64,000 nucleotides of DNA from Erythroxylum novogranatense (lineage: Eukaryota > Streptophyta > Magnoliopsida > Malpighiales > Erythroxylaceae), in NCBI GenBank assembly GCA_029891385.1, contig CM057233.1:9303460-9367459 (forward strand). The letters run 5' to 3'. Positions 45,800-56,736 of the stretch are shown piece by piece. The translations under genes were made by a program, and so were the position numbers. Within the stretch, counting starts at the first letter, position 1. Each line of letters opens with the position of its first letter. Under the pieces are notes generated by a model, which did not search any database, was not told the DNA's origin, and worked only from the letters and a program-made list of their open reading frames with translations.

Positions 45800-47371
45800 G
45801 AAAATGATGAGCCCGCTACCTATGAAGAGGTTACGAAAAGTTCAGAGTCGAAAAATGGCTTTATGCCATGAAAGTTTAAATGGATTCCATGTACATAAAC
45901 CAAGTATGGACTTTGGTTGATGCACTGAAGGATAAAACCTATAGGGTGCAAATGGGTTTTCAAGAAGAAAACCGACATGGATGGTAATGTGATTACCTAC
46001 AAAGCAAGGCTTGTGGCCAAAGGATTTCGTCAAAGACAAGGAGTTGACTATGACGAAACCTTCAGCCCGGTAGCAATGCTTAAATCCATACGGATACTCC
46101 TAGCCATTGCCGCTCATTATGATTATGAGATATGGCAAATGGATGTGAAGACAGCTTTCCTTAACGGAAATCTGGCCGAGGATGTGTACATGACACAACC
46201 AGAGGGCTTCACTTCCAGTGATGGCGAAAAGGTATGCAAGCTTCAGAAATCCATCTATGGATTGAAGCAAGCATCCAGGAGTTGGAACATCCGTTTTGAT
46301 GAGTCAATCAAAGAGTTTGGTTTTTCTCAAAATCCGGATGATTATTGTGTGTACAAGAAGGTTAATGGGAATGCAATCGTTTTCCTTGTGTTGTATGTAG
46401 ATGACATACTGTTACTCGGAAACGATATCTCAATGCTGCAATCAGTTAAAATTTGGTTGTCCAAGCAATTTGTGATGAAGGACCTGGGTGAAGCAACTTA
46501 TATCCTTGGGATAAAGATCTATAGAGATAGATCAAGGAGGTTGCTTGGTCTTTCACAATCATCGTACATATACAAGATGCTAAAGAGGTTTAGCATGGAG
46601 CAATCCAAGAGAGGGTTTCTTCCCATCACTCATGGGATAACACTCTCGAAATCTATGTGTCCTAAGACACAAGATGAGAGGATTCGCATGGATCAGATCC
46701 CGTATGCATCTGCAGTAGGATCGATCATGTATGCTATGTTATGTACGAGGCCCGATGTATCGTATGCTCTAAGTGTTACGAGCAGATACCAATCGGATCC
46801 TGGTGAGGGTCACTGGGTGGCTGTCAAGAATATCCTCAAGTACTTGCGAAGGACTAAGGATGTTTTCTTGATATATGGAGATGGAAATTCCAGTGAGCGG
46901 CATACGGATGCGGCCAATCGACAAGGATGACTCTGCATCGGTCGAGGTTATGTTTTCACGCTAAACGGCGGAGCGGTCAGTTGGAAGAGTTCCAAACAAG
47001 AGACGACTGCTGATTCAACGACCGAGGCAGAGTACATTGCTGCATCAGAGGCGGCAAAGGAAGCTGTTTGGATCAAGAAGTTCATTTCTGAACTTGGTGT
47101 GGTTCCTAGCTGTGATGGACCCATACAGTTGTATTGTGACAACAATGGGGCTATTGCTCAGGTAAAAGAACCGAGGTCTCACCAACGATCTAAACACGTA
47201 CTCCGCAGATATCATCTGATTCGAGAGATCATTGCTAGAGGTGATGTCGCGATCGAGAGGATTCCCACAGAGCAGAATATTGCTGATCTGTTGACGAAGT
47301 CATTGTCACAGAAGAATTTTGATTCTCATGTACTCGCTTTTGGTATTAGATACCAAGGCGATTGGCTTTAG
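45800..47371 (+). pseudogene. Reverse transcriptase-RNase H of element E
   Basis: 45977-46930 is open and carries ARLVAKGFRQRQGVDYDETF, WQMDVKTAFLNGNL, SIYGLKQASRSWN and the catalytic LYVDDILLLGND. RNase H continues at 46930-47371 in other frames: TTEAEYIAASEA, LYCDNNGAIAQ and NIADLLTKSLSQ, ending GIRYQGDWL. Compared with D, the break near 46900-46960 consists of short losses such as aatcgacaagg for aatctgataagg. The catalytic residues are intact. Confidence 0.9.
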
Positions 47372-47386
47372 GTCAAGTGGGAGATT
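47372..47386 (+). other. Purine-rich tract before E's 3' LTR
   Basis: tcaagtgggagattt directly precedes TGTTAGAG; the same tract precedes D's 3' LTR at about 53385-53398. Confidence 0.65.
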
Positions 47387-49207
47387 TGTTAGAGTAGTTC
47401 CCTAAAGGCAATCCCCTTTAGCGCTTTTTATTCATAGTCATGTACTGACTTTATGAATAAATAAAGAAAGGCATGTTTCATTTATTTGATATTCTTTATG
47501 AATTGATATTGATCTTTAATCAAATTAATGAAGTCCATGATATATGACATAGCATGAAGGAAATTATGATGTGATCATAATCCTGAGATTCCTATCATGT
47601 GCAATTATGTCAGTGTCTAAATTTTCCCTAGTCATAGGATTAATGAGACTGGACATCATTAATCCCATTGACTAGATATGTCATACCCTTGATTGGATCA
47701 AGCGGTGGATCTCGTAAGCTGTAAATATGAGATATTTAGAGTTGACATATGGATGCTTACTAGTGGTAGTAAGTTCATTGGATGACTGCCATGAGATCAT
47801 CACATGGATTTAATGTCGATGATAATCTCATCATAGAATGGTGCAAGTATCCTTAGACTTGAGGTACTCAAGGATATCTTGATACCGATCACGCATTTTG
47901 ACTCCATTCCTTGTGGCCTTCCGGAGGTTACTCATAGGGTGGTGCTTGGGTATAGTTTGAGGTATTCAAGGTAATCGAGTAGCCAATAAAGGATTCATCA
48001 CTTCGTGAGAATGTAAGAGATACCCTGACCTCTCGTCGGGATCATTACTTTAAGTCTCGGCGAGCATGACTATGTCATGAAGAATGTCTTCATGGACATA
48101 TAAAGTAATGAGTCCTCAGACAGGAACTGATTTCACTTGGGCTAGACTTAGTCTAGTAAGAGTTGACATATTAACCATACTCATAACCAAGTGGGGTATA
48201 GGATGATGAAAGGCTAATTGCACAAGAATTGTTCATGGAAGGGTTCGTGATCCGTTCGTGATGAATTCATCAAACCGATTACTCTCCGGTCAATTGGGGT
48301 CATGATGTGTTGCTAGATACCGCTCATGACTTGCTCAGATTAATTGTTAATCTAAGTGGCCAACATAACCGGAAACCTAAAGGGTCACACGATAAGAGTG
48401 TTTGAGAGAATCAGAAATAGTAATTGGACAGAGTTCCAATTATGGAGAGCATTAGGATTAAATGGATCCCAATGGGATTGGGATATGTCCCGATGAGATC
48501 GCGACATCAATATTGCTAAGAAAGGTTTAGGAGTGTTTCAAAGATCGGAGCCCTAAGTGGCCGGTAGGACCAATTCCCAGATTGGATCGACCTTAGCAAA
48601 TATATTCTAATTAATTAATTAAGTAATTAATTAATTAATTATTATATATATATATGTACATGGACGTTGGAACATGAGAAGAGGATAAGAATGTTGAAAA
48701 GTCAAAGATGCCTTCATTTAATGCTTAAGGATCTAATGGCCATTAATCATCCAAATGTCCTCATCTTTAGGTGTCTTATTTAATTGTTAAATAAGCCTAT
48801 AAGGAGGCTTCCTTTGATGATGAAGGACGACGGTTTTGCTTGGAAGGAAAAGAGAATGCTTAAGAGTTAAGCTTTGGAAAACTAGCTTTTCATTTTCTTC
48901 ATTCTTCCTTAAGGCATAATCGATTCTCTTCTCCAACAAGGATACCAACGTCAATCTCAAGCTCTCCGGTGACGGTAGGTAGGTCTAGCAGCTCTTATTC
49001 ATTCTAGCTATTCCGGTCAAAAGGGTTTGACTCGGTTAGGTTTTTCGATCTCTGCGTGGATACCTTTAGAGATAGTCTCTATTGGCTATTCAGGTTTGAG
49101 GTTTTCATACCGACACCGGGATCCTGGGTTTCGGGAAGGTCCCGGGAATAAAATTTTTTTGTTTCCGCTGCTGGAACATGTGATGTTCCTCCTGGGATTT
49201 TCCTACA
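47387..49207 (+). repeat. 3' LTR of element E
   Basis: Begins TGTTAGAGTAGTTCCC and ends TTTTCCTACA, followed by target duplication tttta. Comparison with 39583-41265 gives the clearest CAG/CTG discrepancies in the window. Confidence 0.93.
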
Positions 49208-49212
49208 TTTTA

Positions 49213-49482
49213 GGAATGTCGGATATCTATCTATGATGCAATTGGTATGACCGATACCTACCGATTAAACTAAGGTGGCTTATTGGGCAAACCCAAGGTC
49301 ATTTTTAGGAATGTCGGATATCGACCCACTAGGACATTGTGTCATAATGTTTCTTGGATTCGTACTGAGGGTTACGGATTCTATGAAACTAGTGGGATCC
49401 ATATGCATATCATGCAAGTCCTTATGATTATGCATCTATTCTATTCTAACATTCTTTCTCTCTTTCCCTATAGGTTATCAAG
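49213..49482 (+). other. Leader of element D, 3' part
   Basis: Continues D's leader after E. The fourth hairpin TTGGG-CAAA-CCCAA is at 49283-49296. Aligns with E at 43225-43490. Confidence 0.75.
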
Positions 49483-50330
49483 ATGACTTCAAGTGTGAAC
49501 TCAAGGCCGCTTATGAAATCCAACAAGTCGACCGACCAAATTTTCTAGATTGGCTGAGAAATCTGAGAATTGTTCTCAGATCTGAGGAACTGGGATATAT
49601 CCTAGATGTTTCACTTCCTGATCCACCTATTGCTGATGCTTCGATGAGGATCGAAAGCATATCGAAGCATCTTAAAGGCGGTGACATGGCTACTGCATTA
49701 TGCTTGCCTCGATGTCACCGAGTGCGAAGCGAGATGAGTCTATGGATGCTCATACCATAGTGTTTCATCTTAGGGAGTGTTTGATGAGCAAGCTCGGTCC
49801 GAAAGGTTCGAGACCTCGAGGCTACTCTTCACTACTAAGATGACTCCATGTTCATCTGCGCAGCGATATGATCAAGATGAATGGGTATATTGAGAGATTG
49901 GCCGTCTTAGGTTTTGTCATGGATTATGAATTAAGTATTGACTTAATTCGGTTGGATTGTCGATAGTTATTCACGGTTTGTGTTAAAGTATCGGATGAAC
50001 CAAGTATCCACAACAATCCTCGAGTTGATCAATCGCTTTCAAGACAAAAGAGAGCAAGCTATCAAGAAGGATAGCAAGCAAGTCGATGGTGGACTCTTCT
50101 TCGGTTCAAAGAAAAGAAAGAAGAAGAAAAGGTCTAAGAAACCAAAAGGAAGTATAGCCAAGAAAAACCAAAGAGATCGCACTAAAAGGAACTTGCTTCC
50201 ATGTGGCAAGACCAGGTCACCGAAAGCGAATCGTAAAGTCTATCTCGAGAGGCTGAAGCGAAGGAGGCATCGATGCCTCGACTTCTTCGTGTATGTTTGT
50301 CATTGAGGTTAATCTGCTTCGATCATAACA
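49483..50330 (+). pseudogene. gag of element D
   Basis: Starts ATGACTTCAAGTGTGAAC. Across frames it gives FLDWL, a capsid core and, at 49980-50306, NQVSTTILELINRFQDKREQ, then a Lys-rich segment and CGKTRSPKANRKVYLE, a damaged CCHC knuckle. Small indels break the frame in the first 500 bp. Same role and layout as gag of element E. Confidence 0.78.
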
Positions 50331-50331
50331 T

Positions 50332-51700
50332 ATGGGTATTAGATACGGTTGTGGCTCACACATATGCAATGATATGCAGGGCCTCACGGACAGTAGACAG
50401 CTTATGAAGGGAGAGGTAGACCTGCGTGTGGGAAATGGAGCAAAAGTTGCTGCATTAGCCATAGGCACTTACTTTTTGTCACTCCCCAGTGGGCTTGTAA
50501 TTAAATTGGATGATTGTTATTTTGTACCTGTATTAACAAAGAACATATTGTCTGTTTCTTGTTTAAATAGAGTCGGTTTCCATTTGACTTTTAGTAACAA
50601 TGGTTGTTCTATTAGTTTGAATGGAATGCTTTATGGTACTGGTACTTTATGCAATGGAATTTACATATTAGATATGTCACATCCAATTATGAATGTCAAT
50701 GATACGAAAAGACATAAACGAGATAATTTAAAATCAACTTACTTATGGCATTGTCGCCTTGGCCATATAAATGAGAGACGATAGCTAAGCTCCATAAGAG
50801 TGGTAGTTTAGGGTCATTTGATTATGAATCATATGACACATGCGAATCTTGTTTATTAGGCAAGATGACTAAGTTACCCTTTAAGGAAAGGGTGAACGAG
50901 CGATGGAGTATTAGACCTAATACATTCGGATGTATGTGGTCCGATGTCCATCCATGCTAGAAGTGGTTATCTTTACTTCATTACCTTTATCGATGACTAT
51001 TCTCGATATGGGTACCAGATTCGATGAGATACAAATCAAGCATTTGAAAAGTTCAAACAATTCGAAATGAAGTAGAAAACCAACTTGGCAAAAGTATCAA
51101 GACATTACGATCGATCGTGGTGGTGAATACTTAGACCAAGAATTTTGGATTATCTCGTAGATAATGGATTTTATCTCAATGGACTCCTCCTTACACACCA
51201 CAAAGATAATGGTGTGGCAGAAGGAGAAATCGAACCTTGTTAGACATGGTACGATCAATGATGGGCTTTGCAAAGTTACCAAAATCCTTTTGGGGGTATG
51301 CAATCGAGACAATTTGTTTACTTGTTAAGCAGAGTTCCATCAAAGACGATTGATGTTACTCCATATGAGATGTGGACTAACAAAAGACCCTATCTTACTC
51401 ATTTGAAAGTTTGGGGCTGTCCTGCTTATGTGAAGCGGACTCAGTCAGATAAAATTGATGCAAAATCTGACAAGTGTTTGTTCGTAGGATATCCTAAAGA
51501 AACAATGGGATATCAATTCTACCTTCACGAGGAACAAAAGGTGTTTGTTTCAAAGCATCTTGTTTTTAGAGAAAGAGTTTCTTTTACAAGAAGACCTTTG
51601 GGAGCAAAATTGAACTTGAAGAAGTTCAAGATGCGCGAACAGACGCAGATCAACTGCCTGAACCTGAAACTGTAACTCATACAGATGAAGTAACAGTTCA
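50332..51700 (+). pseudogene. Protease/pre-integrase/integrase region of element D
   Basis: 50332-50784 carries GCGSHICNDMQGL (the end of the protease active-site segment) and the pre-integrase STYLWHCRLGHINE. The integrase core (about 50880-51290) is heavily frameshifted: its FIDDYSRYG-, SDRGGEY- and NGVAE-like pieces are in different frames. 51268-51675 is open again with VDVTPYEMWTNKRPYLTHLK-type residues and YPKETMGYQFY, typical of the copia segment between integrase and RT. Confidence 0.82.
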
Positions 51701-51770
51701 ACCTTCTACAACACACGAAGTTCGTAGGTCACGTAGAATACACTCTGTTCCCGAGATATATGGATTTCTC

Positions 51771-53378
51771 GTGAATGAACAGGATGACGTATTGCTCATA
51801 AAAGATGATGAGCCTACTACCTATGAAGAGGTTCTGAAGAGTTCAGAGTCTCAGAAATGGCTTCATGCCATGCAGGCCGAAATGGATTCCATGTATAAAA
51901 ACCAAGTATGGACTTTGCTTGAGGCACCCGAAGGAATCAAACCCATAGGGTGCAAATGGGTTTTCAAAAGAAAAATCGACATGGATGGTAATGTAATTAC
52001 CTATAAAGCAAGGCTTGTGGCTAAAGGTTTTCGTCAAAGACAAGGGGTTGACTACGACGAGACCTTCAGCCCACTAGCAATGCTTAAATCCATTAGAATA
52101 CTCCTAGCCATTGCCACTCATTATGATTATGAGATATGGCAAATGGATGTGAAGACAACTTTCCTAAATGGAAATCTAGCTGAGGATGTGTATATGACAC
52201 AACCTGAGGGCTTCACCTCCTATGATGGCGAAAAGGTATGCAAACTTCAGAAATCCATCTATGGATTGAAGCAAGCATCAAGGAGTTGGAATATCCGATT
52301 TGATGAGGTAATCAAAGAGTTTGGTTTCTCACAAAATCCGGATGAATACTGTGTGTATAAGAAGGTCAATGGGACTGCAATCGTATTCCTTGTGCTATAT
52401 GTGGATGACATATTATTACTAGGAAACGATGTCTCTATGCTACAATCAGTCAAGATTTGGTTGTCCAAGCAATTTGCCATCAAAGATCTTGGTGAAGCAA
52501 CTTATATCCTTGGGATAAGGATCTATAGAGATAGATCAAAAAGGTTGCTTGGTCTTTCACAATCAACGTACATAGACAAGATGCTAAAGAGGTTTAGCAT
52601 GGAGCAATCCAAGAGAGGGTACCTTCCCGTGACTCATGGGATAACACTCTCAAAATCTATGTGTCCTAAGACACAAGATGAGAGGATGCGCATGGATATG
52701 ATCCCGTATGCATCAGCGGTAGGATCTATCATGTATGCTATGCTATGTACGAGACCCGATGTATCATATGCTCTAAGTGTTACGAGCAGATACCAATCGG
52801 ATCCTGGTGAGGGTCACTGGGTGGCTGTCAAGAATATCCTTAAGTACTTACGAAGAACTAAGGATGTTTTCTTGATATATGGGGATGGAGATCTCCAAGT
52901 GAGCGGGTATACAGATGCCAGCTTTCAATCTGATAAGGATGATTCCAAATCCCAATCAGGTTATGTATTCACACTGAACGACGGGGCAGTCAGTTGGAAG
53001 AGTTCCAAACAAGAGACGACTGCCGATTCAACAACCGAGGCAGAGTACATTGTCACTTCAGAAGCAGCAAAGGAAGCAGTTTGGATCAAGAAGTTCATTA
53101 CTGAACTTGGTGTGGTTCCTAGCAGTGATGGGCCCATACAGTTGTATTGTGACAACAATGGGGCTATTGCGCATGCTAAGGAACCAAGGTCTCATCAACG
53201 ATCTAAACACGTACTCCGCAGATATCATTTGATAAGGGAGATCATAGGACGTGGTGATGTCCAGATCGAGAGAGTTCCCACCGAGAAGAATATTGCTAAT
53301 CCGTTGACGAAGCCATTGTCACAAAAGAGTTTTGATTCTCATGTACTCGCCTATGGTATTAGATATCAAGGCGATTGA
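51771..53378 (+). CDS. Open reverse transcriptase-RNase H segment of copia element D
   Basis: A 535-codon open frame, the longest in the window. It holds RT with IKPIGCKWVFKRKID, ARLVAKGFRQRQGVDYDETF, WQMDVKTTFLNGNL, SIYGLKQASRSWN and catalytic LYVDDILLLGND, then RNase H with GYTDASF (Asp), TTEAEYI (Glu) and LYCDNNGAIA (Asp). It ends GIRYQGD and a stop 20 bp before the 3' LTR. It is the 3' part of a polyprotein, not a separate gene; its first ATG is not a true start. Active-site residues are all present. Upstream frames are broken, so the element as sequenced could not make full Pol. Confidence 0.93.
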   Translation: MNEQDDVLLIKDDEPTTYEEVLKSSESQKWLHAMQAEMDSMYKNQVWTLLEAPEGIKPIGCKWVFKRKIDMDGNVITYKARLVAKGFRQRQGVDYDETFSPLAMLKSIRILLAIATHYDYEIWQMDVKTTFLNGNLAEDVYMTQPEGFTSYDGEKVCKLQKSIYGLKQASRSWNIRFDEVIKEFGFSQNPDEYCVYKKVNGTAIVFLVLYVDDILLLGNDVSMLQSVKIWLSKQFAIKDLGEATYILGIRIYRDRSKRLLGLSQSTYIDKMLKRFSMEQSKRGYLPVTHGITLSKSMCPKTQDERMRMDMIPYASAVGSIMYAMLCTRPDVSYALSVTSRYQSDPGEGHWVAVKNILKYLRRTKDVFLIYGDGDLQVSGYTDASFQSDKDDSKSQSGYVFTLNDGAVSWKSSKQETTADSTTEAEYIVTSEAAKEAVWIKKFITELGVVPSSDGPIQLYCDNNGAIAHAKEPRSHQRSKHVLRRYHLIREIIGRGDVQIERVPTEKNIANPLTKPLSQKSFDSHVLAYGIRYQGD

Positions 53379-53398
53379 CTTTAGGTCAAGTGGGAGAT

Positions 53399-54673
53399 TG
53401 TTAGAGTAGTGCCCTAAAGGCAATCGCTTTTAGCGTATTTTGTACAAATTTGTGTACATTCTTTATAAATAAATAAAGAAAGGCATATTTCATTAATTTG
53501 TTGTTCATTATTTATGAACTGATATAGATCTGTAATCAAATTAATGAAGTCCATGATATATGACATAGCATGAAGGAAATTATGATGTGATCACACCATC
53601 GAGATTCCTATCATGTGCAATTATGTCATTATCTAAATTATCCTAGTCATAGGATTCGAGACCGACATCAGAATCCGGAAGACTAGCACATCTCATGCTC
53701 CTTGATTTAATCAAGCAAAGGATCTCGAAGCTGTAAATATGAGATATTTAAGGTTGAGATGTGGATGCTTACTAGAGGTAGTAAGTACATTCGATGACCC
53801 GCCATGAGATCATCACATGGATGTCCTATTCTAATGTCGTGATAATCTCATCATAGCAATGGTGCAAGTATCCTTAGACTTGAGGTGCTCAAGGATATCT
53901 TGGATACCGATTCGTGCTTTGACTCCATTCTTTGTTGCCTTACGAGAGGTCACCATAGGGTGGTGCTTGGAGTACGATTTGAGGTATTCAAGGTAATTGA
54001 GTAGCCAATAGAGGATTCACCACTTCGTGATAGCGAAGATGATACCCATGGCCTCTTGTCGTGGTCATTACTTAGAAATCTCTCGCCGGAGTATGTATGT
54101 CGTGAAGAGTGTCTTGATGACATATAAAATAATAAGTCCGTGACAAGAACTGAAATCACTTGGACTAGATTTGACGTAGTCGCCTAGTGAGAGTTGACAC
54201 ATTGCCCATACTCATAACCAAGTGGGGTATAGCATGGTGAAAGGACAAATTGCACAGTAATTGTCTATGGAAGGGTTCGTGATATGGTCCATGATGAATA
54301 TATATTCATTCGTCAAACCAATTACTTTCGGTCAATTGGGGTCATGATGTGTTGCTAGATACCGCTCATGACTTGCTTAGATTAAGTGTTAATCTAAGTG
54401 GCCAACATAACCGGAACCTAATGGGTCACACGATAAGAGTGTCTCAAGAACTCGTAAAATAGTTTTGGACAGAGTTCCAATATATGGAGAGCAACAGATT
54501 AATTGGATCCCGATGAGATCGAGATATGTCCCGATGAGATCGCGACATCGATATTGCTGAAAAAAGATTTCGAGGGTTTTTCCCATACGGGACGGGTAGG
54601 CTTAGTAGGACCGACCCGTGTGTGATCGACCACTTCAATAATATATATACATATATATATGATTAATTAATTA

Positions 54674-54710
<37 letters not shown>

Positions 54711-54747
54711 ATGTACGTGGAAGATGGAGAAGGAGGCCTTATCATCA

Positions 54748-54794
<47 letters not shown>

Positions 54795-55243
54795 TATAAG
54801 GCTATACGTGGATGGTCCACCTTCTTTAGCATTTAATGAGTCTTTTAAAAGTAAAAGACACATGGCTTATGTATAAGATGATGAGAATGATCGTTGAAAA
54901 AAAGAGAGGTGAATTGAAAAAGGTTTTCAAGCTTTCTTTCATAAGAAACCAACGAGCTCTTCTTCTCCAAGCTATTTCTCCATCTTTGATCCAAGCTCTC
55001 CATAGAACAAAGGTAAGATCTAGCAGTCTTTAATTTGTTCTAGCTATTCCCGGATCAAAGGGTTTGTCCCAGTTAGGTTCTCCGATCTCTGCGTGGATAC
55101 CGTTAGAGACGGTCTCCTTTGGCCGTTATGGTTTGAGTTTGTTGTATAGACACATGGATCCTGGCTTTCGGGAAGGTCCCGGAACAAAAATTTTTGTTTT
55201 CCGCACCGTGGGCATGTGATGCTCACACCGGAATTTTCCTACA
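53399..55243 (+). repeat. 3' LTR of element D
   Basis: Pairs with 35964-37774. It has longer (TA)n tracts (about 54678-54706 and 54754-54790) than the 5' copy, consistent with microsatellite drift. Confidence 0.93.
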
Positions 55244-56736
55244 AACAAATGGTATCAACTGATGACTATAATCATAGATGTAAAGTGTTGCAAAGTAAAA
55301 GAGTTAGAGAAATAATTGAGGAATGGTTTTTGATAAATGGTATTGGTGCTATGATCGAAATTGTTTAAAGCCTTGGAGACCTTAGATTCCTATAAGGTAT
55401 ACATCATGTAACTTGAGAAAAGTTTAGAGTTTGAACGGCATACACAAATGAATATTATACTGGTAAAGGTCGAGTGTAGTCTCACATAGTGAACAGACAA
55501 GTCTGAAATGAACAGACCAATTGCAGATATTGGGGTTTCCGAAGCTAGGACAATGAAGGAGGCAAAATGTCAAGTAGAATATGGGGTAACATGAAGTGTT
55601 ACTAGAGCATTGAAGCTTTAGATTTAGTTTTACTGGACAGAGGTAAATTTGTAGCAAGAAAGTTTAAGAGTTCATGAGTTACAGTGGTGAGTCCCATAAT
55701 GAGTCTGAATTTTCGAGTGCAATCGGAAGAACGATATTGGGTGATTCAAGGAAGAAGCATATGTACCCGACAAAAGTGATTGAGCAAAGGAATTGGTGAG
55801 TAAAGAAATTGAACAATCGTAGCTAGACATTATAGTAGGAATACGCGGAGAGTGAAATTGAGTTACTATGGGTATAGAACGAAGTGATTATAGGTTCAAG
55901 TGATTATAGGTTTGAATGTTCCACAGGAAAAGTGCTTAAGTGTTTTGGACTTCAGAGGATTATGACCTTGGTATATAGTTTGATCGAATGACTATAGGGC
56001 TAATGGTGATCACAAGAAGGGATTGTACACGTTTGTAGTACACGGAAACATGCCTAACAAGAGCCAAAGAACAAATTGAGCCGAGATACTTGTGATGAGT
56101 GAAACAAAAGAAAGTGACTTAGGAAAGCTAAATGGATTAGAGGAGGTGGATCAGGATCAGACAAATGAAATAGCATAAAATGCATATCTGAATAGAAGCG
56201 TGAGCACTAAAGCACGATGAATTGTCAAAGAGAGATGAATCAACCAAGAGTCAATGAAATATGACGGATAAATGCGTTAGGTGAATTAACACCGGTTATA
56301 GCGAAATGGAGATAAGTGTCAATGTGTTGGTACCAAAGGAAAGTGAAGTGGCAAAGGCGAGACAAAGGGTTTTATTGTAAGTATCACCTTGGTAAGGTGT
56401 ACTCAGCGCAATATGAATTAGTCTGTATATTACTGGTAAAAGAGGTGTTGGATTTATAACACATGATAAGTGAATAGGTTCGGAAAGAATGATCTGAGCC
56501 ATAGCATACGACATAAAGTTGGTGTCTATTCTGAAATAGTATAGTGAGATAGTTAAGATAGTAAGATTTGCCAAATAAGTGACTGAAAGACTGACTGAGG
56601 TTGTTTACCGTGATCTTGCGAAAAGAGAGTCATTGAGTGACAAAGTATATGAGAAATGTAAGAACATATGATAACTGTCATAGTGAAACATCGACTGAGA
56701 ATTTTGAGGATGAAATTTTTATAAGGAGGGGGGAGT
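55244..56736 (+). other. Interior of element A, 3' part (non-coding)
   Basis: No useful frame. About 56400-56580 aligns with B's interior (28440-28640, minus) in several ordered blocks. The end, aattttgaggatgaaattttt, resembles the FEDE codons that close chromoviral pol, so this is decayed pol. Polypurine tract aaggaggggggag at 56723-56735. Confidence 0.68.

Larger units (their letters stand above)
39583..49207 (+). mobile_element. Element E: Ty1/copia retrotransposon nested in D
   Basis: LTRs at 39583-41265 and 47387-49207, flanked by tttta at 39578-39582 and 49208-49212. Primer site 41267-41278, leader to 43492, gag-pol 43493-47371, purine-rich tract just before 47387. Removing E restores D's leader in register, confirming the nesting. 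Frames are broken mainly at CAG/CTG sites, so it may be more intact than it looks. Confidence 0.94.
35964..55243 (+). mobile_element. Element D: Ty1/copia retrotransposon, split by element E
   Basis: LTRs at 35964-37774 and 53399-55243, primer site 37776-37788, leader 37775-39577 continuing at 49213-49482, gag-pol 49483-53378. Integrase lies before RT, the copia order. The flanks are aacat on the left and aacaa on the right, a one-mismatch 5-bp duplication. Element E sits in the leader between duplicated tttta. D and E belong to one family but have distinct LTR variants (D: gaactgatatagatctgtaatc; E: gaattgatattgatctttaatc), which pairs the LTRs unambiguously. Confidence 0.92.
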
